From NCBI GenBank assembly GCA_945866505.1, contig CAMBHH010000043.1:1-20228 (forward strand): a DNA stretch of 20,228 nt, given 5' to 3'. Origin of the DNA: Flavobacterium psychrophilum (GTDB lineage Bacteria; Bacteroidota; Bacteroidia; Flavobacteriales; Flavobacteriaceae). The position numbers and the translations under genes were made by a program. Positions 14,154-20,228 of this stretch are shown one piece after another; within the stretch, counting starts at the first letter, position 1; every line of letters begins with the position of its first letter. The notes under the pieces were generated by a model. That model made no database searches, was not told where the DNA came from, and worked only from the letters and a program-made list of their open reading frames with translations.

Positions 14154-16508
14154 CTAATATTTCTTCACTCTCATCAACTCACTTAATGAAACAGCAAAGG
14201 GAATACCAGCAGCCTTTCTAAAATTTGCTTCTTTATTTAGAACTTCTTTGTATTTTTCTAATTCTTTATAATTCCAATGGTTTTCTCCTAAATCAGTTGT
14301 TTGATGTTTTTCAATATCAACAACTAAATAAAAATCTTGTGGTTTGTCACTATGTGGATATTGAAGTTCTGATAACTTTTCTTTGGAAAATACTTTTGGA
14401 CCTTTACTGATGATACGATAAATTTTAGTGGCAGTAGGATTTCCGCTTTCTCTAATCAGTAAATATTTTGCATTAACCACATCCGATTCCAGAACTAAAG
14501 AACCTTTATTATCATCCATTCTGAAATTGTATTTACCGTTTTTCTCATACCATTTGAGTCTTGTAGCTTCTTTTGAAAAACCAACCAAAACAAAAGTTTC
14601 ATCTGGAATTAAACGTTTGCCATTAATAAATTCAGGCATCTGCTCATTCAAGGTATCTGAATCTTTTTTATTCTCTTTATGTATAGAATAAATTTTAGCG
14701 GATAAGTTATCTCTTTGTGAGGCTCTATCTAATAAATGGTGGATTACTTTATCAATAAAATTAGATAGATTTTTTAATCCAATGGCTTCATCAGAAGGAT
14801 TTATTGCAAAAGCGCCCAAACCTGGAATTATTTCATGAAAGCCACGTAATTCCTCGTTTTTTGTCCCTGGATAAAGAATGTAAGCACCTCCAGTTCTTCT
14901 GATAGCATCTTTGTAAGCATGCATTTTTAACAAATCAGCATTTTTATAAAAACCTTTTCTTTCATTCAATTCTTCTTCTTCAAATTCAATAGAATTAATT
15001 TCGGTTTGAACAGTGAATTGAGTGACTTTATATTTGGCGTCAAAATGTATATGAACAATTAATTCATTCTCTTCTGCCTCTTTTTCTGAAAATTCTTCAG
15101 GCCAAAAGGACAAAGTATAATCAGGTCTTAGAGTGGTAGTCCAACTTCCGTTTCCTTTATCCTCATTAAAAACCTTACCACCTTTAAAGGAACGATTATA
15201 CGAATATTTAATTTTAAGCTTTCTGTTTTCTGAATTGAAAGTTCCGCTTAAAGCCGTATGAACACCTGCCTTTAAAATCACATTTAAACCATCTTTGGTT
15301 TCCTCAATTAAGTGGTCGTATGAAACACCATTTTGTTTTATAGAGTTGAGTTTAAATTTATCCTTGAATAAGTCATACAATGCGAAAAACAACCAGTATT
15401 CATAAAGAGTTGCAATGTCTTTTTTACCAGCAGAATATACATCATCTCCACCTTTCCAGACAAGCTTGGCTGCTAAATCAAACATTAACCAAGTTTTTAA
15501 TACTTCACGATATCCACTTTTTCTTTGAAGGACAGGGCTGTTTAATTTTAATGTGGTTGGTCTTGAAATTTCTTTAAAGAAAGGCTGATTCAACTGAATT
15601 TCAAGTTTTTTTACTAGTAATTCAGCTTCTTTTTTCTCGCGGGTATTTACTTTAAACTTATCAAAACATTTTTCACAAAAAGCCAAATAAACTTCTAAAG
15701 CATGCTTTACAAATCTATTTTCTGCATTATCAATACTTTCAACTTTTTTGGTGCTAAATATTTTAGAGGGTATAGAATTCAATCCTTTAGCAAATAGGTA
15801 ATGAATATCTTGAATCTTTACTCTATTTCCAGAAGAAGTTAATTGTCTGATTTCATAATTGGAGAAACGTTTTATTTTCCTAATGTCTGATTGTTCCATT
15901 TCATTAGTCCAATGTGTTTTGGGCGATGAAATTATTTTTTGAACTGCTTCTTCAAATTCTTTTGAATTGATTAATGAACTGACAAAGCAAAAACGTTGAT
16001 AGATAGTTTCGTTATCCTCAGTAAAAGATGTTTCGAAATTTTGTAAAACAGGGGAGTTGATTTGCATTAGCAAATCCGTACATTTTTCAGTAATGCTTTC
16101 TAGCATACTTCTATAATTCTGACGGTAACTTTTATCAAGAGTATCGTCAAACTTTGTCGCCAAAACTTCGATAGAAATTGCCGTTTTGTTTTCAGGAGAT
16201 TCTTTGCTGTAAACCCTTAATTGTAAAGAACCCACATAGATATTAGGTACGATTCGTCCTCTGTATTCATGTTTTTTTGAACGAGATACAATACCTTCAT
16301 TAGAACAACTTATTCTGTATTTTTCATCAGAAAACACATATTCATAAGCTCTTCCTTCCAATATTTGAGTCGAAGCTTCTCCGTTTTCAGCGGCATTATT
16401 TTCATCAATTTTATAAACAGAAGCATCTCCCTCCGAAGTTATTTCTAGAGTTAAATCCTTGCTTATAAAATCAAGATGAATAATATTTTCTATTGATGGA
16501 ATTGTCAT
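14154..16508 (-). CDS. McrC-like nuclease subunit, DUF2357/DUF524 family
   Basis: This 784-aa protein is the nuclease partner of the ATPase encoded just upstream. The N-terminal about 300 residues fit DUF2357. Residues about 330-590 form a PD-(D/E)xK nuclease of the McrC/DUF524 type with E370 (TLYEYW), D463 (LRPDYTL), D490-A-K492 (HFDAKYK) and the following KMHAYKDAI helix. About 630-735 is a separate beta-rich domain (TFVLVGFSKEATRLKWYEKNG ... AKYLLIRESGN ... KIYRIISKGPKVFSKEKL ... FYLVVDIEK) that resembles PUA/EVE-type readers of modified bases; this is inference. The system would cut DNA carrying foreign modifications. Only 4 nt separate it from the ATPase gene, so the two form an operon. 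Confidence 0.88.
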   Translation of the reverse strand: MTIPSIENIIHLDFISKDLTLEITSEGDASVYKIDENNAAENGEASTQILEGRAYEYVFSDEKYRISCSNEGIVSRSKKHEYRGRIVPNIYVGSLQLRVYSKESPENKTAISIEVLATKFDDTLDKSYRQNYRSMLESITEKCTDLLMQINSPVLQNFETSFTEDNETIYQRFCFVSSLINSKEFEEAVQKIISSPKTHWTNEMEQSDIRKIKRFSNYEIRQLTSSGNRVKIQDIHYLFAKGLNSIPSKIFSTKKVESIDNAENRFVKHALEVYLAFCEKCFDKFKVNTREKKEAELLVKKLEIQLNQPFFKEISRPTTLKLNSPVLQRKSGYREVLKTWLMFDLAAKLVWKGGDDVYSAGKKDIATLYEYWLFFALYDLFKDKFKLNSIKQNGVSYDHLIEETKDGLNVILKAGVHTALSGTFNSENRKLKIKYSYNRSFKGGKVFNEDKGNGSWTTTLRPDYTLSFWPEEFSEKEAEENELIVHIHFDAKYKVTQFTVQTEINSIEFEEEELNERKGFYKNADLLKMHAYKDAIRRTGGAYILYPGTKNEELRGFHEIIPGLGAFAINPSDEAIGLKNLSNFIDKVIHHLLDRASQRDNLSAKIYSIHKENKKDSDTLNEQMPEFINGKRLIPDETFVLVGFSKEATRLKWYEKNGKYNFRMDDNKGSLVLESDVVNAKYLLIRESGNPTATKIYRIISKGPKVFSKEKLSELQYPHSDKPQDFYLVVDIEKHQTTDLGENHWNYKELEKYKEVLNKEANFRKAAGIPFAVSLSELMRVKKY

Positions 16509-16512
16509 TTAT

Positions 16513-18396
16513 TTAAGCTTCAGCATAACTAGCAAAGCCATTGTCCAAAGCATTTTTATACATCCGTACTATTTTTTCAAAAGACAATTTGTACCTAATA
16601 TTGCTATCATAAAAATCAATTTCATCTATTTGATCAAAATACTTAGCCTTGCAGTCTTGAGGATTAGTGAGACACAATGCACCTAAAATTATTAATACTT
16701 TAGATAGTTTACTTCTAGAACCGTGCAGTTTCGGTAATAGTTTTTGCATAATGGCAATGTCTAATAAATCATCTCCAGTCTCTCCTAAGTCTTCTAATTT
16801 TTGAATTAACCTTCCAATTTCGGATGCAGTTCTATAGCCAAACTCGGCTCCGGTTTTCTTTAATTCTGCAAAGAAATATAATAAATCAAGTTTTAGTTTT
16901 CCAAAATCTTTTACATTACCATTTGTTGCCATAGCGACAAAACTTTCCGCTTGATCAGCCCCTTTATTTTTCAATACATCCATATTTAAGGAAATTGAAC
17001 TGTCAAAATAATTGGTTAAATCGTCTTCATTAAGCCTGAATTCTATGGTGTTTGCTCTGTCCAGAACTTTAGGACTAAACATATAGGTCGTTTCGTCAAT
17101 GTTTACTGTGCCTATGATAAAAAGATTTTTTGGAAGTATTATAGATTTAGGAATTACTATTTCATTGTTATCAATAGTATGCAAAGGTATAGCTTCTCCC
17201 GATTCCATAGCACTTAAAAAGTCAGCAAAATAGCGTTCTACATGACTTAAATTCATTTCATCAAGAATTAGAAAATAAGGTCTTTTCTCGTCATTTATTG
17301 CTTTAATTAGTATTTCCAAAGCACCATTTTCAGGAACTACATACTTATCAGTTTCAATGGCATTGGGATAGCCCAACAAGGGTTCGCGATTAGTCCAATC
17401 TGCTCCAACAGGAATAATTTTATATTGGGCATTGCTCTCAGATATCCACTGGACAAATGCTTGTGCCAATTTTGTTTTACCAGAACCAGAAAGACCACTA
17501 CAAATAACAAAGGGTTTTGTGCATAATGAAGCTACAAAACGAATAACTATTTTTTCAGAGAAAATTAATCCTGCTTTTTTTGTGTATTGGTGGAAGGATT
17601 TGTAATTGAAATCTATTTGCATGGAATTCATTTTAGTCTCTTCAAAAGTTATTGATTTTTGTACATTGAGATTAGATTTTGATATATTTATTTCTTCAAG
17701 AGTTAATGATTTGTAGAAATTAATAATTTCACTTAAGTCACTCTCAATAATGTCTTTTGTTGGAAGATTATCGATGTTATAAGTCTTAAAAATATAGGAT
17801 TTTCCGTATCGATAAGGAGTAGTTGAATATTGCTGTTCGAAAAATTTGTTAATCGTCGTAGGATTAATAATTGGCCATTCATATTTAGGCTTATTTGTTT
17901 CACTTATACAGTATGATAAAATCAGTAATTTTTCTTTTTTAAAATAAAGATAGCCGGGATAAATACCATCACTAGTAGAAACATCATCTCTTAAAAATGA
18001 AATCCAAGGTATTTTAGCCGGAAATCCCATTCCAAAGCTAACTTTTACTTTTAAATCTTGATAGCTTTTTTTATAATTGGATATTTTTAATTCATCAGAT
18101 TTTGATTGTTGCAAAAATTTCAATAATTCATCGAAATAAGTGTCATTTTTTTTGACGATTTCAAAACCAAAATCAGTTAGGTATTTAAATGCTTCAGTTG
18201 TTCCATTTTTAAAATCTTCTAAAAACAATTCTTTGCCTCCATTCATTTGGTTTGCTTCTGATAAAACTAATATCGGAGGATATTTTTTACCTTCAAAGAC
18301 TAAATCATATGTTGAAGATGCTCTTCCTTTTAAAAGGTTATGATTATTATCAATAAGATTAATTGCTTTTAAAATATTTTCTTTTGTAATTTCCAT
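16513..18396 (-). CDS. McrB-like AAA+ ATPase/GTPase of a type IV restriction system
   Basis: This 627-aa protein has three parts. Residues 1-82 resemble the N-terminal head domain of ScoMcrA-type proteins (KGRASSTYDLVFEGKKYPPILVLSEA ... GTTEAFKYLTDFGFEIV). About 85-240 fits MrcB_N/DUF3578 (YFDELLKFLQQS ... KVSFGMGFPAKIPWISFL ... GIYPGYLYFKKEKLLILSYC). About 280-560 is the AAA+ motor with Walker A GLSGSGKT (301-308), Walker B FLILDEMNLSHVERYF (375-390), and sensor GTVNIDETT followed by VLDRANTIEF (R447). McrB proteins use GTP, assemble in rings, recognise modified DNA by the N-terminus and drive the McrC nuclease. Recognition of a modified base is thus expected to be carried by residues 1-240; the base is unknown. 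It lies first in the operon. Confidence 0.93.
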   Translation of the reverse strand: MEITKENILKAINLIDNNHNLLKGRASSTYDLVFEGKKYPPILVLSEANQMNGGKELFLEDFKNGTTEAFKYLTDFGFEIVKKNDTYFDELLKFLQQSKSDELKISNYKKSYQDLKVKVSFGMGFPAKIPWISFLRDDVSTSDGIYPGYLYFKKEKLLILSYCISETNKPKYEWPIINPTTINKFFEQQYSTTPYRYGKSYIFKTYNIDNLPTKDIIESDLSEIINFYKSLTLEEINISKSNLNVQKSITFEETKMNSMQIDFNYKSFHQYTKKAGLIFSEKIVIRFVASLCTKPFVICSGLSGSGKTKLAQAFVQWISESNAQYKIIPVGADWTNREPLLGYPNAIETDKYVVPENGALEILIKAINDEKRPYFLILDEMNLSHVERYFADFLSAMESGEAIPLHTIDNNEIVIPKSIILPKNLFIIGTVNIDETTYMFSPKVLDRANTIEFRLNEDDLTNYFDSSISLNMDVLKNKGADQAESFVAMATNGNVKDFGKLKLDLLYFFAELKKTGAEFGYRTASEIGRLIQKLEDLGETGDDLLDIAIMQKLLPKLHGSRSKLSKVLIILGALCLTNPQDCKAKYFDQIDEIDFYDSNIRYKLSFEKIVRMYKNALDNGFASYAEA

Positions 18397-18486
18397 GAAA
18401 TAGTATTTTTACAGAATGTTCAAATAGTTTAAAATTTGTTTTATAAATATTAAAAATATTTTAAACCAACTATATTTAGTATAAAT

Positions 18487-18515
18487 CAAATTTAATCAAA
18501 ATCAACCTTTACAAA
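18487..18515 (-). promoter_or_regulatory. Candidate promoter of the McrBC-type operon
   Basis: The minus strand has TTTG (18512-18515), a 17-nt spacer and TAAATTTG (18487-18494), the best -33/-7 pair in the window, about 90 nt before the ATPase ATG. An imperfect inverted repeat, ACAAAGT (18511-18517) / ACTTTGT (18530-18536), overlaps the -33 box and could be an operator. Confidence 0.6.
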
Positions 18516-18536
18516 GTAATAAAAATAAGACTTTGT

Positions 18537-18895
18537 TAACAAAATTTATGAACAAAAATAAACGATAAAAACCATCCCTCTTTACGGTTATCCTCATTTC
18601 ACCTTTTTTTATTTAAAAACTGTATAATCCGATCATGTTTTTGATTTGTACATAGACTCAAAGACCATTTTTGGGGCAAAAAAAACAGTTTACTTAAAAA
18701 CAATATTAAAATTATTCGTTTTTCATTTTTTACACTATTGTTTTTTAATATTAATCCGTTTTTTCTTATTCGAAATTGGGTTTTGTTAATAAGTTATGCC
18801 ATTTGAAGCTAGTAATACCAACGATTTTAACGATTTTTCAACATAGCAGTTTCAAGTTATAGATATATCTTTTATATTTACCACAGAATTCGATA
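18537..18895. other. AT-rich non-coding stretch
   Basis: No open frame with coding character on either strand; long A and T runs, stops in all frames. No RNA gene is recognised here. It forms the left part of the 0.9-kb non-coding gap between the restriction operon and the HU gene. Confidence 0.6.
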
Positions 18896-18961
18896 CGAAT
18901 AGCGGGAACTATTCGAGGCTTTCGAACATTAAAATTTGCTCAAAAAGACGGGTTACTAGCT
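18896..18961 (-). other. Structured element, copy 1
   Basis: Plus-strand order: stem CGAATAG (18896-18902), loop CGGGAA (18903-18908), stem CTATTCG (18909-18915), AGGCTTTCG (18916-18924), a 24-nt spacer containing GCTC, then CGGGTTACTAGCT (18949-18961). Copy 2 near 19239-19304 has the same blocks, the same loop and the same 24-nt spacer but another stem. No coding frame is attached. It has no T run after the hairpin, so here it is not a normal terminator. It is listed on the minus strand because copy 2 belongs to the minus-strand HU transcript. Confidence 0.8.
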
Positions 18962-19122
18962 GCTTTTTTTGGGCTTTTTTTATGCCAAAATGTAGTAAAA
19001 GGAGTAAAAAAACGGTCAGCTTTAGCCTAAAAATCGCAGTAAAATTTCTTGTTTGTTGCTATTATTTCCACAAAAAAGGCATTCGTAAGTCTAATTTTCT
19101 CTCTTTTGAAGTTATTTTCAAA
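18962..19122. other. Non-coding stretch between the two elements
   Basis: T-rich in its first part (GCTTTTTTT twice), then without a recognisable gene. A short ORF here has no coding character. Confidence 0.5.
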
Positions 19123-19201
19123 TCGTCCTGACCGTTCATTTAGCTTGTCAGGACCAGTTTTTTGGTTCATCAGGACGAAGCAAAAGTTTCATCAGGACGA
19201 A
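19123..19201. repeat. TCAGGACGA iterons and inverted repeat
   Basis: The 14-mer TTCATCAGGACGAA occurs exactly twice (19166-19179 and 19188-19201), 22 bp apart, that is two helical turns. To the left, GTCCTGAC (19125-19132) and GTCAGGAC (19147-19154) form a perfect inverted repeat of the same core, with TCGTCCTGA at 19123-19131 as the inverse of TCAGGACGA. Four sites of one core on both strands suggest a protein-binding or replication-type iteron cluster; no partner is known. Confidence 0.75.
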
Positions 19202-19229
19202 CTGACGAAAAGTTTCGTGGAAAAAGGAC

Positions 19230-19261
19230 AAAAAAAACCTCGAGTGCGGGAACACTCGAGG
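19230..19261 (-). terminator. Rho-independent terminator of the HU gene
   Basis: On the minus strand CCTCGAGTG, loop TTCCCG, CACTCGAGG, then eight T (plus-strand A at 19230-19237). It has a strong 9-bp stem and lies 38 nt after the HU stop. It doubles as the hairpin of structured element copy 2. Confidence 0.9.
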
Positions 19262-19304
19262 CTTTCGGACATGTAAAAATGCTCTACATGGCGGGTTACT
19301 AGCT
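19239..19304 (-). other. Structured element, copy 2
   Basis: Plus-strand order: stem CTCGAGTG (19239-19246), loop CGGGAA (19247-19252), CACTCGAG (19253-19260), AGGCTTTCG (19259-19267), a 24-nt spacer with CATGTA/TACATG pairing and GCTC, then CGGGTTACTAGCT (19292-19304). The last block overlaps the final Ser codon and the stop of the HU gene. Stem bases differ from copy 1 on both sides, so pairing is kept while sequence changes. Confidence 0.8.
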
Positions 19305-19682
19305 CGCTTTCAGGTAATTTAAATTACCAAGTAAATTGCGCAATTTTTTTCCAGGTCGGAAAATAATTCTGCTTTTAGTTACATCGGTTGAAGTTACCTC
19401 TTCTGGGGTCACTTTACCTTCCGAACTAATACTCACTTGGAAATTTCCCAAGCTACCTAATTTAACAATTCTGCCTTGTTTCAGCTCATTGATGATGTTG
19501 TGTTCCAACGATCTCAATACTGCATAACAATCAGTATCTGTTAAAGTGCTTTGATAGGCAATCATCTCAGCAAGAGATTCCATATCAGTTTCTCCGTTGC
19601 TTATAGCAGCGGCATAATACTTCTCAGGTGCAGTCAGGTCCTGAGGATTCTTTCTGGACTGCGTTTTAAACTTAATCGCCAT
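19299..19682 (-). CDS. HU-HIG family DNA-binding protein
   Basis: This 127-aa protein has the Bacteroidetes HU-HIG layout. Its N-terminus is MAIKFKTQSRKNPQDLTAPEKYYAAA, then a helical part ESLAEMIAYQSTLTDTDCYAVLRSLEHNIINELKQGRIVKLGSLGNFQVSISSEG, then a DNA-arm-like region (TSTDVTKSRIIFRPGKKLRNLLG). HU-type proteins bend and coat DNA; members of this subfamily are numerous in Bacteroidetes and often near capsule, phage or mobile loci. The start at 19682 is the only fitting ATG. It has an exact -7 box 76 nt upstream and a strong terminator. It lies upstream of the restriction operon on the same strand but is separated by 0.9 kb and a terminator, so the two are transcribed separately. Confidence 0.93.
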   Translation of the reverse strand: MAIKFKTQSRKNPQDLTAPEKYYAAAISNGETDMESLAEMIAYQSTLTDTDCYAVLRSLEHNIINELKQGRIVKLGSLGNFQVSISSEGKVTPEEVTSTDVTKSRIIFRPGKKLRNLLGNLNYLKAS

Positions 19683-19757
19683 GATTTTTGCGTATTAAAT
19701 TAGACATTTAAAAAATTAGTCTTAGTAAACTGATATGCAGCTCCTAACTGACAAAGT

Positions 19758-19765
19758 CAAAGGTA
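19758..19765 (-). promoter_or_regulatory. Candidate -7 box of the HU gene
   Basis: The minus strand reads TACCTTTG, an exact TAnnTTTG, giving a leader of roughly 70 nt. A TTTG lies 25 nt further upstream (plus CAAA at 19791-19794), a little far for a -33 element. Confidence 0.65.
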
Positions 19766-20228
19766 AAGGGTTCTCACGGTTTTAAAAAGCCAAACTTTTT
19801 AACAATCGGGAAGAGTTTTTAACAAAAAGAAGTGATTCGAATACTTTTCATACATATTGTAAATCATTGTTTATCAATACTTTAAAAAATAATTTTAATG
19901 TTAAGTACTGTTAAATATAGGATTTTAAAAAATAAATATTTTCATAAACTTTTTCATTTAAAGTATTATCGCTGGGAAAATGTTGCAAAAATGACAAAAA
20001 AGGAATGAAACGATTTTTTAAGTAAAATAAGTGCAATACATTAGACCCCACACCCGCACGAAATGATACTAGCGTAGCGACTAACGAAGTAAATTCGACC
20101 AAGTCAATCCCTCCATGCGGAGTATTCAAATGACGTTAATACATTTTATAACTTTTTATTGTTATGTAAGATTCTTAATTAAATTTGTATAGCATAAATT
20201 AAAAAATAATACGCATAAATCCTCCCAA
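19766..20228. other. Non-coding right end
   Basis: No convincing gene. Most is very AT-rich. A GC-richer block at about 20044-20135 contains ACTAGCGTAGCG and a small hairpin CTCC/GGAG (20111-20122). A 72-codon minus-strand frame over it has no coding character. I see no tRNA, insertion sequence or array here. Confidence 0.55.

Noticed and set aside
13750..14200. Shared 13-mer GCAAAGGGAATAC (IPFAV in both proteins) in the 84-aa gene and at the end of the nuclease gene
   Set aside because: Short, and similarity does not extend to either side, so it is most likely chance.
18896..18961. tRNA or tmRNA-like gene
   Set aside because: Length is close to a tRNA, but there is no acceptor stem, no T-arm GGTTCRA and no anticodon arm.
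19123..19237. Possible hammerhead ribozyme: minus strand has CTGATGA twice and a GAAA nearby
   Set aside because: The core words come from the TTCATCAGGACGAA direct repeat; I could not place the three helices in the right order around them.
19911..20129. 72-aa minus-strand ORF at the right end
   Set aside because: No recognisable domain, composition follows the underlying DNA, no promoter or partner gene.
1..20228. Insertion sequences, integrases or rRNA
   Set aside because: No transposase, recombinase or ribosomal RNA sequence was recognised on either strand.

Overview
The window looks like chromosome from a Bacteroidetes bacterium, most likely Flavobacterium or a close relative. It is AT-rich, Shine-Dalgarno sequences are mostly absent, and many genes have the Bacteroidetes -7 box TAnnTTTG just upstream (3576, 5723, 8153, 8300, 10464, 12134, 18487, 19758). 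Family content fits too: DUF3810 membrane peptidase-like protein, FNR-like regulator, CvfB-type S1 protein, HU-HIG protein and a PKD-type secreted protein. The genus is inferred from content, not from a database search. Layout, left half (1-10438), mostly housekeeping: a truncated secreted PKD-type protein, a sterol-desaturase-family hydroxylase, a Crp/Fnr-type regulator and a DUF3810 membrane protein, all on the minus strand. Then, on the plus strand, come a DUF433/DUF5615 toxin-antitoxin pair, the dipeptidase pepD, a CvfB-like RNA-binding protein and a pterin-4a-carbinolamine dehydratase. A strong hairpin terminator at 6996-7037 closes this run against the first of two YahK-type zinc alcohol dehydrogenases. 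The two dehydrogenases flank a DUF1826 protein; the second carries a twin-arginine signal and a perfect 10-bp inverted repeat upstream of its promoter. Layout, right half (10439-20228), an accessory or defence island: a class II Fic protein with C-terminal winged helix and a cluster of inverted repeats at its start; a zeta-toxin-like kinase with a small unrecognised partner; an 84-aa conserved-looking orphan; a two-gene McrBC-type restriction system (MrcB-like AAA ATPase plus DUF2357/DUF524 nuclease); and an HU-HIG DNA-binding protein. About 0.9 kb of non-coding DNA between the last two holds a duplicated hairpin element. The most unusual feature is a set of almost G-free arrays of 7-bp units, mostly of form YYYHYAA, at 10675-10779, 12018-12101 and 13497-13697. 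They use the same 'words' in the same orientation and sit between the accessory cassettes (Fic / zeta TA / 84-aa gene). They run into the stop codons of the Fic gene and the 84-aa gene. Other period-7 arrays of different sequence lie at 8265-8292 and 13970-14008, and a 19-bp tandem repeat lies at 13275-13450. The second strong candidate for something undescribed is the pair of about 66-nt elements at 18896-18961 and 19239-19304: different stems but the same CGGGAA loop, equal spacing and shared conserved blocks.
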